A DNA stretch of 64,000 nucleotides from Mycolicibacterium arabiense (lineage in GTDB: Bacteria > Actinomycetota > Actinomycetes > Mycobacteriales > Mycobacteriaceae). Below, one piece after another: positions 1 through 8,481 of this stretch. The stretch covers positions 4,836,001 through 4,900,000 of the forward strand of contig NZ_AP022593.1 of the NCBI RefSeq assembly GCF_010731815.2. Direction: 5' to 3'. Below the pieces are notes generated by a model. That model ran no database searches, was not told the DNA's origin, and saw nothing but the letters and a program-made list of their open reading frames with translations. Position numbers and translations under genes: made by a program. The stretch's first letter is position 1. The number at the start of each line of letters is the position of its first letter.

Positions 1-1
1 C

Positions 2-898
2 CTGTTGCTGCGCGACGTCGTCGGCAACGGCCCGGCCCAGCGCCCGCCGAAGGACGTGCCGCTGGTGACGCCCGCCGTCGACCTGCCCGCCGCGGACCTC
101 GCCGTGACCTGGTTCGGTCACTCGTCCGCCCTGATCGAGGTCGACGGCTACCGCATCCTGGCCGACCCGATCTGGAGCGACCGGTGCTCGCCGTCCCGGG
201 CCGTCGGTCCGCACCGGTTGCACCCGGTACCCGCCCCGCTCGAGGCGCTGCCCGCCATCGACGCGGTCATCATCAGCCACGACCACTACGACCACCTCGA
301 CATCGACACCGTCAAGCAACTGGCCCGCACCCAGCGATCGAAGTTCTTCGTACCGCTCGGCATCGGAGCGCACCTGCGGGCATGGCACATCCCCGATGAC
401 CGGATCGTCGAACTCGACTGGAACGAGAGCGCGCGCCTCGGCGACCTCACGCTGGTCTGCACCCCGGCGCGGCACTTCTCGGGACGCTTCGTCAACCGCG
501 ACGTGACGCTGTGGTCGTCGTGGGCCGTGATCGGCCCCCAGCACAAGGCGTTCTTCGGCGGCGACACCGGCTACGGCAAGATCTTCGCCGACATCGGCGC
601 CGAGCACGGCCCGTTCGACGTCACGCTCATGCCCATCGGGGCCTATCACCCCGGCTGGCCCGACATCCACATGAATCCCGAAGAGGCGGTGCGGGCCCAC
701 CGCGACGTCACCGACCGCGGTCTGCTCGTCCCGATCCACTGGGCGACGTTCCGGCTGGCACCGCATCCGTGGTCCGAACCCGTCGAGCGGATGCTGACCG
801 CCGCGACCGGCGAGGGCGTGTTGGTCGCGACCCCGCGCCCGGGGGAGCGCGTCGAACGCATGACGGAGGCGTCATTGGACGCATGGTGGCGGTCCTGA
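2..898 (+). CDS. MBL-fold metal-dependent hydrolase (5'-truncated by window)
   Basis: This is a metallo-beta-lactamase-fold hydrolase of the UlaG / NAPE-PLD-like type. The diagnostic metal motif HDHYDH lies about residue 95, followed by a GGDTGYG block and a late IHWATF block that carry further metal ligands. The frame is open to the left edge and the first visible possible start is a TTG at position 5, so the protein almost certainly begins outside the window; related mycobacterial proteins (Rv0906 type) are about 370 residues and roughly 70 are missing here. It precedes a serine hydrolase and ctpE in the same order as in M. tuberculosis. The substrate is unknown; lipid amide or phosphodiester hydrolysis is only a family-level guess. 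Confidence 0.85.
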   Translation: MLLRDVVGNGPAQRPPKDVPLVTPAVDLPAADLAVTWFGHSSALIEVDGYRILADPIWSDRCSPSRAVGPHRLHPVPAPLEALPAIDAVIISHDHYDHLDIDTVKQLARTQRSKFFVPLGIGAHLRAWHIPDDRIVELDWNESARLGDLTLVCTPARHFSGRFVNRDVTLWSSWAVIGPQHKAFFGGDTGYGKIFADIGAEHGPFDVTLMPIGAYHPGWPDIHMNPEEAVRAHRDVTDRGLLVPIHWATFRLAPHPWSEPVERMLTAATGEGVLVATPRPGERVERMTEASLDAWWRS

Positions 899-915
899 CC
901 GACTAGCGTGCAGGT

Positions 916-2520
916 GTGCGCTCCTCGATCTTGATCCGCCGGCTCGCCGTGTCCATGACCGCCCTGGCCGTGCTCACGGGTTGCGGCTCGACGGAGCCGT
1001 CGCAGGAGGCCTCCAGCGCCCCGGCGCAGGACCAGCTCTCCGACGTCCTGCCGCCGCTGATGCCGGCGATGCCCTTGCCCGACAACGCGGTCGAGGACGC
1101 GGTGGCCAAGCTCGACGGCATCGCGAAGCGACTGATGGATCAGACCGGCATACCCGGTATGTCCGTCGCCGTCGTGCACGGCGGAAAGACGGTGTATTCG
1201 AAGGGTTTCGGCGTCAAGGACAGTCGCAACGGCAGCGGCGACGTGAACAAGATCGACCCCGACACGGTGTTCCAGCTGGCCTCGCTGTCCAAGCCGGTCG
1301 GGTCCACCGTCGTCGCCCACGAGGTGGGCAAGGGCGCGATCGGGTGGGACACGCCGATCGCCGAGAAGCTGCCCTGGTTCGCCCTCGCCGACCCCGCCGT
1401 CACCCGCATGGTGACCGTCGGCGACATGTACTCGCACCGCTCGGGTCTGCCCGATCATGCCGGCGACATGCTCGAGGACATGGGCTACGACCGCAGACAG
1501 ATCCTGGAACGGCTGCGCCAACTGCCGCTCGACCCGTTCCGAGTCTCGTACGCCTACACCAACTTCGGCTTGACGGCGGCAGCCGAGGCGGTGGCCGTCA
1601 ATGCGGGTACGACGTGGGAGGACCTCAGTCAGGACGTGATGTTCCGGCCACTGGGCATGACGTCGACCAGCTCGCGCTTCGACGAATACCAGGCCCGGCC
1701 CAACCGCGCCGCAGGCCACATCCACGTCGACGGCAAGTACTTCCCGCGCTACGTCCGCGACCCGCAGCCCGAGGCTCCCGCGGGAGGCGTCAGCAGTTCC
1801 GCCAACGACATGGCGAAGTGGATGGCGATGGTGCTGGCCAACGGTTCTCACGACGGCAAGACGATCGTCGAACCGGCGGCGCTGCTGCCGGCGCTGTCGC
1901 CGCAGATCGTGTCCAGCCCGCCCACCGAAGCAGCCATGCGGTCGGGCTTCTACGGCTACGGCTTCAACGTCGGGTCTACGTCGGCGGGCCGGACGCAGAT
2001 GAGCCATTCGGGCGCCTTCGAACTGGGCGCCAACACCAACGTGCTCTTCCTGCCGTCCGCTGACGTCGGCATCGTCGTCCTGACCAACGCCACGCCTGCC
2101 GGAGTGCCCGAGACGCTCACCGCCGAGTTCGCCGACCTGGTGCAGTACGGCGAAGTGCGCACCGACTGGTTCAAGCTCTACAACGGTGCGTACGTCGAGA
2201 TGGAGAAGCCGGTCGGCTCGCTGGTGGGGCAGCAGCCGCCCGCCAACCCCGCGCCCCCTGCGCCACTGTCCGAGTACGTCGGCGACTATGCCAACCCGTA
2301 CTTCGGGGCTGCGCGCATCACCGAGCGCAACGGCGAGCTGAACCTCGCCCTCGGACCGAAACTCAACGTGCCGCTGAAGCATTGGAACGGCAACGTATTC
2401 GCCGTCTCCTTCGTCACCGAGAACTCGCCGCCCGGCAGCACGTCGACCGCCACGTTCGACGGTGACGTGCTGAAGCTGGAGTACTACGACGAAGACGGTA
2501 TGGGAACGTTCTTGCGATGA
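916..2520 (+). CDS. Exported lipoprotein serine hydrolase (class C beta-lactamase / DD-peptidase fold)
   Basis: The 534-residue product starts at a GTG and has a signal peptide ending in a lipobox (LTGC, Cys near residue 23), so it should be a membrane-anchored lipoprotein. The penicillin-binding-protein catalytic motif SxxK is present as SLSK with Ser123 and Lys126, and the second motif YxN as Y214-T-N216. The C-terminal ~100 residues form a separate beta-rich region of the kind found in family members with DUF3471-like tails. It lies 17 nt after the MBL gene and just ahead of ctpE, matching the Rv0906-Rv0907-Rv0908 order. Family members are esterases, peptidases or beta-lactamases; the real substrate cannot be read from sequence. 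Confidence 0.88.
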   Translation: MRSSILIRRLAVSMTALAVLTGCGSTEPSQEASSAPAQDQLSDVLPPLMPAMPLPDNAVEDAVAKLDGIAKRLMDQTGIPGMSVAVVHGGKTVYSKGFGVKDSRNGSGDVNKIDPDTVFQLASLSKPVGSTVVAHEVGKGAIGWDTPIAEKLPWFALADPAVTRMVTVGDMYSHRSGLPDHAGDMLEDMGYDRRQILERLRQLPLDPFRVSYAYTNFGLTAAAEAVAVNAGTTWEDLSQDVMFRPLGMTSTSSRFDEYQARPNRAAGHIHVDGKYFPRYVRDPQPEAPAGGVSSSANDMAKWMAMVLANGSHDGKTIVEPAALLPALSPQIVSSPPTEAAMRSGFYGYGFNVGSTSAGRTQMSHSGAFELGANTNVLFLPSADVGIVVLTNATPAGVPETLTAEFADLVQYGEVRTDWFKLYNGAYVEMEKPVGSLVGQQPPANPAPPAPLSEYVGDYANPYFGAARITERNGELNLALGPKLNVPLKHWNGNVFAVSFVTENSPPGSTSTATFDGDVLKLEYYDEDGMGTFLR

Positions 2521-2548
2521 GCGCTTGCGCGAAGAGAATCGAGGACAG

Positions 2549-4972
2549 TTGAGCAGCGCCCTGGCCCAGGGCCTCTCCGACGCCGAGGTCGCCGAGCGGG
2601 TCGCCGCAGGCAAGACCAACGACGTCCCGGCGCGGGCGGCGCGCAGCGTCTCGGAGATCGTCCGCGCCAACGTGCTGACCCGGATCAACGCGATCCTCGG
2701 GGTGCTGTTCCTCATCGTGCTCGCCACGGGATCGTTGATCAACGGACTGTTCGGCCTGCTCATCGTCGCCAACAGCGCCATCGGCATCATCCAGGAGCTG
2801 CGGGCCAAGCGGACACTCGACGAACTCGCGATCGTGGGCCAGGCCCGGCCCACCGTGCGCAGGATGTCGGGCACGACCGAACTCCCGCCCAGCGAAGTGG
2901 TGCTCGACGACGTCATCGAACTCGGCCCCGGCGACCAGATCGTGGTCGACGGAACGATTCTCGAAGAGACCAACCTCGAAGTCGACGAGTCGCTGCTCAC
3001 CGGTGAGGCCGACGCCATCGCCAAGGACGCCGGCGACGACGTCATGTCCGGCAGCTTCGTCGTCGCGGGCAGCGGCGCCTACCGCGCCACCAAGGTGGGC
3101 CGCGAGGCGTACGCCGCCAAACTCGCCGAGGAAGCCAGCAAGTTCACGCTGGTGAAGTCCGAATTGCGCAGCGGCATCAACAAGATCCTGCAGTTCATCA
3201 CCTACCTGCTGGTGCCCGCGGGCCTGCTGATCATCTACACGCAGTTGTTCACCACCGGTGCGGACTGGCGCGAGTCGGTGCTCCGCATGGTCGGGGCGTT
3301 GGTGCCGATGGTTCCCGAGGGCTTGGTGCTGATGACGTCGATCGCGTTCGCGGTCGGGGTGGTCCGGCTGGGCCGCAGGCAGTGCCTGGTGCAGGAGCTG
3401 CCCGCCATCGAAGGCCTCGCCCGCGTCGACGTGGTGTGCGCCGACAAGACCGGGACACTCACCGAGAACGGCATGCGGCTCGCCGAGACCAAGACGCTGG
3501 CCGAGCCGCGCGCCGGCGGGCAGGAGCGTAGCGACCGGGGGAATGACACCGACGACGTGCTGGCACAGCTCGCCGCCGACGACGCTCACCCCAACGCCAG
3601 CATCGCGGCCATCGCCGAGGCCCATCCCACCGCTCCGGGCTGGACGGCCACCGCCACCGCGCCGTTCAAGTCGGCGACCAAGTGGAGCGGCGCGTCCTAC
3701 GGCGAGCACGCCAACTGGGTGATCGGGGCTCCCGACGTACTGCTCGATCCGGCGGCCCCGGAGGCCGAGGAGGCCGAACGGCTCGGCGCCCAGGGATTGC
3801 GCGTCTTGCTGCTCGCCTCGTCGGACCGGGCGGTCGACGCCCCCGACGCGCCAGGCGTCGTCACCCCGGTCGCGCTGGTGGTGCTCGAGCAGCGCGTCCG
3901 GCCCGACGCCCGTGACACCCTGGACTACTTCGCCTCCCAGCACGTCACGGTCAAGGTGATCAGCGGCGACAACGCCGTGTCGGTCGGCGCGGTGGCGGGC
4001 ACGCTCGGCCTGCGCGGCGAGGCCATGGACGCCCGCAAGCTGCCCGCGGAGCCCGACGACCTCGCCGCCGCACTCGAGGAGTGCACCACCTTCGGTCGAG
4101 TGCGACCGGACCAGAAGCGCGCGATGGTGCACGCGCTGCAGTCGCGCGGTCACACCGTCGCGATGACCGGCGACGGCGTCAACGACGTGCTGGCGCTCAA
4201 GGACGCCGACATCGGCGTCGCCATGGGCTCGGGGTCGTCCGCGTCCCGCGCGGTTGCCCAGATCGTGTTGCTGGACAACAAGTTCGCGACGCTGCCGTAC
4301 GTCGTCGGCGAGGGCCGCCGCGTCATCGGGAACATCGAACGCGTCTCGAATCTGTTCCTGACCAAGACGGTGTACTCGGTGCTGCTGGCGATGGCAGTTG
4401 GGCTGGCCGGTCTGGCGTCGGCGATCTTCGGCACCGATCCGCTGCCGTTCCCGTTCCAACCGATCCACGTGACGATCGCGGCGTGGTTCACGATCGGCAT
4501 CCCGGCCTTCGTGCTCTCGCTGGCACCCAACAACGAACGGGCGCACACAGGTTTCGTCCGGCGCGTGATGACCTCGGCGCTGCCGTCGGGCGTCGTGGTG
4601 GGCACGACGACGTTCGTGTCGTACCTGCTGGCCTACGAGGGCAGGGCGGCGACGCCGACTCAGCAGACCCAGGCGTCGACGGCTGCGCTGATCACGCTGC
4701 TCGTCGGCGCGGTCTGGGTGCTCGCCGTGGTGGCCCGGCCGTACGAGTGGTGGCGCGTGGCGTTGGTCGCGGTCTCGGGCCTGGCCTACGTATTGATCTT
4801 CTCGGTACCGATGGCCCAGGAATTGTTCCTGCTCGATCCGTCGAACGCCACGGTCACGACGACGGCACTGGTCGTCGGGCTGATCGGCGCGGCCGTCATC
4901 GAGGTCGTCTGGTGGGCGCAGGGCGCGATGCTGGGGGAGCGGCGCCGGCTCTGGCGCTCGGCCGATCTGTGA
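2549..4972 (+). CDS. ctpE: Cation-transporting P-type ATPase CtpE
   Basis: This 807-residue P-type ATPase matches mycobacterial CtpE, which has been linked to calcium uptake in M. smegmatis. The phosphorylation motif DKTGTLTE has its aspartate at about residue 299, the actuator loop has SLLTGEAD, and the hinge has [18 protein letters not shown]. Transmembrane segments sit at about residues 40-80, 215-280 and in the C-terminal quarter. I chose the TTG at 2549 because the resulting N-terminus aligns with the M. tuberculosis protein; a TTG at 2525 would add eight residues. A short extra segment in the nucleotide-binding domain (3518-3542, GGQERSDRG) corresponds to a dispersed repeat also seen in two other genes of the window. 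Confidence 0.95.
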   Translation: MSSALAQGLSDAEVAERVAAGKTNDVPARAARSVSEIVRANVLTRINAILGVLFLIVLATGSLINGLFGLLIVANSAIGIIQELRAKRTLDELAIVGQARPTVRRMSGTTELPPSEVVLDDVIELGPGDQIVVDGTILEETNLEVDESLLTGEADAIAKDAGDDVMSGSFVVAGSGAYRATKVGREAYAAKLAEEASKFTLVKSELRSGINKILQFITYLLVPAGLLIIYTQLFTTGADWRESVLRMVGALVPMVPEGLVLMTSIAFAVGVVRLGRRQCLVQELPAIEGLARVDVVCADKTGTLTENGMRLAETKTLAEPRAGGQERSDRGNDTDDVLAQLAADDAHPNASIAAIAEAHPTAPGWTATATAPFKSATKWSGASYGEHANWVIGAPDVLLDPAAPEAEEAERLGAQGLRVLLLASSDRAVDAPDAPGVVTPVALVVLEQRVRPDARDTLDYFASQHVTVKVISGDNAVSVGAVAGTLGLRGEAMDARKLPAEPDDLAAALEECTTFGRVRPDQKRAMVHALQSRGHTVAMTGDGVNDVLALKDADIGVAMGSGSSASRAVAQIVLLDNKFATLPYVVGEGRRVIGNIERVSNLFLTKTVYSVLLAMAVGLAGLASAIFGTDPLPFPFQPIHVTIAAWFTIGIPAFVLSLAPNNERAHTGFVRRVMTSALPSGVVVGTTTFVSYLLAYEGRAATPTQQTQASTAALITLLVGAVWVLAVVARPYEWWRVALVAVSGLAYVLIFSVPMAQELFLLDPSNATVTTTALVVGLIGAAVIEVVWWAQGAMLGERRRLWRSADL
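3518..3542 (+). repeat. Short intragenic repeat in ctpE
   Basis: GGGCAGGAGCGTAGCGAC followed by CGGGGGA encodes GQERSDRG in an N-domain loop. The same unit appears in the amidohydrolase at 19989-20014 and inverted in ligD at 40685-40702. Confidence 0.7.
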
Positions 4973-4992
4973 GCGTTCTATAGGCTGAGCGC

Positions 4993-5247
4993 ATGGGATT
5001 CTTGGACAAGGTGAAGAACGCGGTGTCGAAGAACGCCGACAAGGTAGAGACCGCCATCGACAAGGTGGGCGACGTCGTCGACAAGAAGACGCAGGGCAAG
5101 TACGCGTCGCACGTCGACAAGGTGCAGGAGGCTGCCAAGAAGGCGGCGCGCGAGCAGGCCGCCAAGCAGCGGCCCGGACAGGTGCCGCCCAACCAGCAGC
5201 CCGGCCCGAACACGCCCCCGCAGGCGCCGAACCCCCCGCTGTCGTAG
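4993..5247 (+). CDS. MT0933-like antitoxin (Rv0909 type)
   Basis: This 84-residue protein begins MGFLDKVKNAVSKNADKVE and is rich in Lys, Ala and Val in an amphipathic helical N-terminal half, then becomes Pro/Gln-rich. That architecture is the MT0933-like antitoxin family, represented by Rv0909 in M. tuberculosis. It lies 20 nt after ctpE and 4 nt before an SRPBCC-fold gene, as Rv0909 precedes Rv0910, a pair reported to behave as a toxin-antitoxin module. The coupling to the downstream gene suggests co-translation. Whether this chromosomal copy acts as an antitoxin is inference from family and position. Confidence 0.75.
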   Translation: MGFLDKVKNAVSKNADKVETAIDKVGDVVDKKTQGKYASHVDKVQEAAKKAAREQAAKQRPGQVPPNQQPGPNTPPQAPNPPLS

Positions 5248-5251
5248 GCCG

Positions 5252-5683
5252 ATGGCGAAGCTCTCCGAATCCGTCGAGATCCCCCTCCCGCCGGAGCAGG
5301 CCTGGACGGCTGCGTCCGATCTGTCGCGCTACAAGGAGTGGCTGACGATCCACCGGATGTGGCGCAGCAAGCTGCCCGAGAACCTGGAGAAGGGCACCAG
5401 GATCACCTCGATCCTGGAGGTCAAGGGCATGCTCAACCGCATCGACTGGACGATCGTGAACTGGAAGCCGCCGCAGTCGATGACGCTCGACGGCAACGGC
5501 AAGGGCGGGGTCAAGGTCAAGCTGATCGGCAAGATCAAGCCGTCACCTGCCGGCTCCACGGTGTCGTTCGACATCCACCTCGGCGGCCCCGCGCTGTTCG
5601 GGCCGATCGGCATGGTGGTCGCGAGCGCGCTGAAGAGCGACATCCGCGCGTCCCTGGAGAAGTTCAAGGCCGTCTTCGGCTAG
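5252..5683 (+). CDS. SRPBCC-fold protein (Rv0910 type, putative toxin partner)
   Basis: The 143-residue product is a polyketide cyclase/START-like (SRPBCC) protein: an N-terminal beta strand followed by PPEQAWTAASDLSRYKEW, a series of beta strands, and a long C-terminal helix (residues ~115-140). Length is normal for a single-domain member. In M. tuberculosis the equivalent Rv0910 has been described as the toxin partner of Rv0909. The start ATG lies 4 nt past the antitoxin stop. No catalytic residues can be assigned; proteins of this fold bind hydrophobic ligands, so a lipid-binding role is an alternative to toxicity. Confidence 0.8.
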   Translation: MAKLSESVEIPLPPEQAWTAASDLSRYKEWLTIHRMWRSKLPENLEKGTRITSILEVKGMLNRIDWTIVNWKPPQSMTLDGNGKGGVKVKLIGKIKPSPAGSTVSFDIHLGGPALFGPIGMVVASALKSDIRASLEKFKAVFG

Positions 5684-5694
5684 AGGGGCAGCTC

Positions 5695-6408
5695 GTGATC
5701 TACCTCAAGGCCTGCATCAACGGTGCCCGCACGCCGGACCAGCACCCCGGGCTGCCGGTCACGCCTGCGCAGCTGGCCGAGGCCGCAGTCCGGTCCCATC
5801 AGGCGGGCGCGCAGGCCGTGCACATGCACCCCAAGACGCCCGACGGCAAGGACTCTTTGGAGCCCGACGCCGTCGGGGCAGCAGTGGCGGCCGTCCGCGA
5901 GGCCATCCCGGGGCTGCCGCTCGGCGTCACGACGGGCTTCTGGGCGCTACCCGACCCCGACGCCAGGCGCCGCGCGGTGCAGGCGTGGACGGTCCTGCCG
6001 GACTTCGCCTCGCTCAACTGGCACGAACCCGGCGCGCCCGATCTGGCGAAGGTGCTGCTGGACATGGGCGTCGGCGTCGAGATCGGGCTGTTCCACGCCG
6101 AGGCCGTCGCGTCGTGGGCGGAGTCCGAGATGGTCGAACACTGCATGCGCGTGATGATCGAGTTGCAGGGCAACCAGGACGCCAGCGTCGCCGACGACAT
6201 GCTGGCCAGGGTGCGCGCCGCCGATACGCCGGCGCCGGTGCTGCTGCACGGGCTCGACGAGAGCTGCTGGCCGCTGCTGGAACACGCCGGCTCGTGCGAC
6301 GTCCAGACCCGCATCGGCATGGAGGACACGCTGCGGCTTCCCGACGGGTCGACCGCGCCGGGCAACGCCGAACTGGTGGCGGCCGCGGTCGCACTGCTCA
6401 GTCGGTAG
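5695..6408 (+). CDS. BKACE-family (3-keto-5-aminohexanoate cleavage-like) enzyme
   Basis: The 237-residue protein belongs to the beta-keto acid cleavage enzyme (BKACE, DUF849) family of TIM-barrel zinc enzymes that cleave beta-keto acids with acetyl-CoA. It starts ACINGARTP and carries the metal-binding VHMHP motif (His43 and His45), plus the barrel segments LGVTTGFW and GVEIGLF. The GTG at 5695 is preferred over longer in-frame extensions because it follows the upstream stop by 11 nt and has a purine-rich GAGGGGCAG ribosome-binding site. It is shorter than typical BKACEs (about 270-300). Its 3' end overlaps the convergent cupin gene by 11 nt. The substrate is unknown. Confidence 0.8.
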   Translation: MIYLKACINGARTPDQHPGLPVTPAQLAEAAVRSHQAGAQAVHMHPKTPDGKDSLEPDAVGAAVAAVREAIPGLPLGVTTGFWALPDPDARRRAVQAWTVLPDFASLNWHEPGAPDLAKVLLDMGVGVEIGLFHAEAVASWAESEMVEHCMRVMIELQGNQDASVADDMLARVRAADTPAPVLLHGLDESCWPLLEHAGSCDVQTRIGMEDTLRLPDGSTAPGNAELVAAAVALLSR

Positions 6409-6844
6409 GGGCGTGTAGCGCGAAGTCGGCGAAGTCGAACCCCGGCACCACGACACAGCTCACCAGGGTCGGTTCGTCGTCGCGCGGGGTGGCCCGCTGC
6501 CAGTGTCCGGGTGGCACGACGATCTGCGGGGACTCACCGGCGCCGATGTCGCTGCCGAGCAGAACCGTTGGCGCACTCTCCCGTTCGGGACCGACCTCCA
6601 GCAGCAGAGGACTGCCCCGGTGATACAGCCACAGCTCGGCGCTGCGCACGGTGTGCCACGCGGACTGCTGACCGGGCATCAGCAGGAACAGGATCGCCGT
6701 TCCCGCGCTGCGGGGGCCGGTGTAGTCGGGCGGCAGAGCCGACTGCGTGACGGTCAGATCGCTACGCCAGGTCTCGCGGTACCAGCCACCCTCGGGGTGG
6801 GGCGCCAGGTCCAGGCCGTGGGCCCAGTCGGGCAGTTCCGTCAT
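6398..6844 (-). CDS. Cupin_5 (DUF985) family protein
   Basis: This 148-residue protein is a small cupin of the DUF985/YML079 family. Characteristic segments are HPEGGWYRETW near residue 16, SAWHTVRSAELWLYHRG in the middle and VPPGHWQRA near residue 115. The fold is a single beta barrel; family members have been crystallised but have no firm enzymatic role. It is convergent with the BKACE gene (11-nt overlap) and divergent from the small membrane protein at 6884. Nothing in the sequence indicates its ligand. Confidence 0.85.
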   Translation of the reverse strand: MTELPDWAHGLDLAPHPEGGWYRETWRSDLTVTQSALPPDYTGPRSAGTAILFLLMPGQQSAWHTVRSAELWLYHRGSPLLLEVGPERESAPTVLLGSDIGAGESPQIVVPPGHWQRATPRDDEPTLVSCVVVPGFDFADFALHAPTD

Positions 6845-6883
6845 GGGTGCAGCCTACGTCCGTGCACCCGATACCCTCGTCGC

Positions 6884-7318
6884 ATGGCACGCCTGCGCCC
6901 CGGATGGTTCGTCGTGCTGTGCGCGGCCGTGCTGCTGGTGAGCGCGTGGTTGCCGTGGCTCACCACTGCCGCGGGTGGCGGCGGCCGGGCGAACGCGATC
7001 GGCGGCCGCAACGGTCAGATCGGGGTTCCGCCCGACGGCTTCGGCATCGGCCAGTTCATCGTGGTGCTGTCGTCGACGCTGATCGTGGCGGCCGCGATGG
7101 CCGCCCGCGGGCTCTCGGTGCGGGTGGCATCGGCTGTCGCCCTTGGCATCTCGGTGTTCATCGCCGTCATGGTGGGATTCTACTACCGGTTGTACGTGGC
7201 ACCTCCGGTGTCCGCAGGCTACGGGCTGTACATCGGCGCGGCGGTGACGGTGTCCGCGGTGGTGCTGTCGGTGTTGGCGGTGGTCGCGGCATGGACGGGT
7301 GAAGGACGGCGGACGTGA
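6884..7318 (+). CDS. Small integral membrane protein, unknown function
   Basis: The predicted 144-residue product begins MARLRPGWFVVLCAAVLLVS and contains about four hydrophobic segments (residues ~8-28, 58-78, 82-104, 116-138). A glycine-rich loop follows the first segment, suggesting an extracytoplasmic loop. The same frame is open for a long way upstream, but the ATG at 6884 is the first start consistent with a membrane N-terminus and lies in the gap after the divergent cupin start. Its stop overlaps the start of the acetyltransferase by 4 nt, so the two are probably translated together. I do not recognise a family. Confidence 0.7.
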   Translation: MARLRPGWFVVLCAAVLLVSAWLPWLTTAAGGGGRANAIGGRNGQIGVPPDGFGIGQFIVVLSSTLIVAAAMAARGLSVRVASAVALGISVFIAVMVGFYYRLYVAPPVSAGYGLYIGAAVTVSAVVLSVLAVVAAWTGEGRRT

Positions 7319-7899
7319 CGGGATTCGTGGAACCGGTGGTGCTGACCGGTGAGCAGTGGGTGAGGCTGGAACCCCTCACGGCCGCACACGCGCCGGAGAT
7401 CATCGAGGCGTCGGCCAGCGTCCGCGAACTCTGGTTCACCAGCGCGCCGACACCCGAGACGGCCCAGGAGTGGATCGACGGGCGGCTGGCGGTGCAGCAC
7501 CCGCAGACGGGTCTGACGTTCGTGGTGCGCGACGCCGACGGCACCCTGGTGGGGTCCTCGAGCTACTGCAACGTCGATCCGGCCAACCGGCGCCTCGAGA
7601 TTGGCTACACCTGGTACGTGCCCGCCGTGCGGCGCACTGGCGTCAACACCGAGTGCAAGTTGCTGCTGCTCACCCATGCGTTCGAGCAGTTGGGCTGCGT
7701 CGCAGTGGAATTCCGTACGCACTTCTTCAACTCGACCAGCCGGACGGCCATCGAGCGGCTCGGCGCCAAGCTGGACGGAGTGCTCCGCAGCCATCAGGTG
7801 CTGCCGGACGGATCCCGGCGCGACACCGTCGTCTACTCGATCCTGGACGTGGAATGGCTTGCGGTGCGCAACAATCTACGGTTCCGGTTGGGTGGGTGA
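7315..7899 (+). CDS. GNAT-family N-acetyltransferase (RimJ/RimL-like)
   Basis: This 194-residue protein looks like a GNAT acetyltransferase of the RimJ/RimL type. It has the typical opening LTGEQWVRLEPLTAAHA, the beta4 segment GSSSYCNVDPANRRLEIGYTW, and the late NSTSRTAIERLGAKLDG helix that closes the acetyl-CoA site. The GTG start overlaps the upstream membrane-protein stop (GTGA). The stop codon falls inside the left arm of a 12-bp perfect hairpin (7891-7925), the likely terminator. Substrates of this subfamily range from ribosomal proteins to antibiotics; none can be assigned here. Confidence 0.87.
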   Translation: MTGFVEPVVLTGEQWVRLEPLTAAHAPEIIEASASVRELWFTSAPTPETAQEWIDGRLAVQHPQTGLTFVVRDADGTLVGSSSYCNVDPANRRLEIGYTWYVPAVRRTGVNTECKLLLLTHAFEQLGCVAVEFRTHFFNSTSRTAIERLGAKLDGVLRSHQVLPDGSRRDTVVYSILDVEWLAVRNNLRFRLGG

Positions 7900-7925
7900 C
7901 GGCCGCTCAGGGACCGTCACCCACC
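7891..7925. terminator. Bidirectional hairpin terminator between convergent genes
   Basis: A 12-bp perfect inverted repeat (GGTGGGTGACGG at 7891-7902 with its complement at 7914-7925) with an 11-nt loop sits between the acetyltransferase and hsp20. It lacks a U-tract, as is common for mycobacterial intrinsic-like terminators, and could serve both convergent transcripts. Confidence 0.75.
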
Positions 7926-7935
7926 ACCCGAACCG

Positions 7936-8382
7936 TCAGGCGTCTACGGTCGTCGTCTCGATGGACTTCCGGCCGCCGCCATGCGCGATCTCGACCTTGC
8001 GGGCCTTGGCCCGCTCCGCCAACGGGATCGTCACGGTGAGGACGCCGTTCTCGTAGGACGCGGCGATCTTCGCGGAATCGATGCCGTCGCCCAGGGATAG
8101 CTGCCTGCGGTACGTGCCGAAGAACCGCTCGTTGGTCAGCCACTGCACCGAGTCCTCCGAGCGCGCGGTGCGGTGCGCGGAGATGGTCAACGTGCCGTTG
8201 TCGACGTCCACGTCGACCGAGCCGGGGTCGACCCCGGGAAGGTCTGCGGTGAGCAGGTAGTGGTCGTCGACCTTGCACAGGTCCATCGGCATGAACCGCG
8301 GACTACGAGCCGATCCGGTCTGGCTGTTCAGCAGGCCTCGGGCCATCGCGTCCAGGTCACTGAAGGGATCGAAGCGAAGCAC
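7936..8382 (-). CDS. Hsp20 / alpha-crystallin family small heat-shock protein
   Basis: The 148-residue product is a small heat-shock protein (Hsp18 type). The N-terminus MLRFDPFSDLDAMARGLL precedes the alpha-crystallin domain, which runs from about residue 38 (MDLCKVDDHYLLTADLPGV) to the signature ENGVLTVTIPL near residue 112, and ends in a short flexible tail. It starts with GTG and has a strong AGGAGGT ribosome-binding site. The leader contains a GC-rich hairpin (8411-8429), and a CIRCE operator lies at 8455-8481, so repression by HrcA is likely. Such proteins are ATP-independent holdases for unfolded clients. Confidence 0.93.
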   Translation of the reverse strand: MLRFDPFSDLDAMARGLLNSQTGSARSPRFMPMDLCKVDDHYLLTADLPGVDPGSVDVDVDNGTLTISAHRTARSEDSVQWLTNERFFGTYRRQLSLGDGIDSAKIAASYENGVLTVTIPLAERAKARKVEIAHGGGRKSIETTTVDA

Positions 8383-8410
8383 AGCAATCCACCTCCTATG
8401 TCACTGAAAT

Positions 8411-8429
8411 GCCCGCCACCCTGGCGGGC
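8411..8429 (-). promoter_or_regulatory. GC-rich hairpin in hsp20 leader
   Basis: A perfect 7-bp stem (GCCCGCC / GGCGGGC) with a 5-nt loop lies between the CIRCE element and the hsp20 ribosome-binding site. It could affect mRNA stability or attenuate readthrough; it does not itself pair with the Shine-Dalgarno sequence. Confidence 0.45.
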
Positions 8430-8454
8430 GACCAATCACTGTGCGATACCGAAT

Positions 8455-8481
8455 TTAGCACTCTAGGACGGAGAGTGCCAG
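8455..8481 (-). promoter_or_regulatory. CIRCE operator (HrcA binding site) upstream of hsp20
   Basis: The sequence TTAGCACTC, 9 nt, GAGTGCCAG matches the CIRCE consensus (TTAGCACTC-N9-GAGTGCTAA) at 16 of 18 positions with the exact 9-nt spacing. It lies 73 nt upstream of the hsp20 start and overlaps the stop codon of the HxlR gene. HrcA is the known CIRCE repressor in mycobacteria. Confidence 0.85.

Noticed and set aside
646..3045. Minus-strand open frame of 799 codons
   Set aside because: It runs across three real plus-strand genes and its translation has no recognisable motif.
2414..5353. Long open frame on the minus strand (979 codons) opposite ctpE
   Set aside because: It is a GC-driven antisense frame with Arg/Gly/His-rich, low-complexity translation; ctpE on the other strand has all P-type ATPase motifs.
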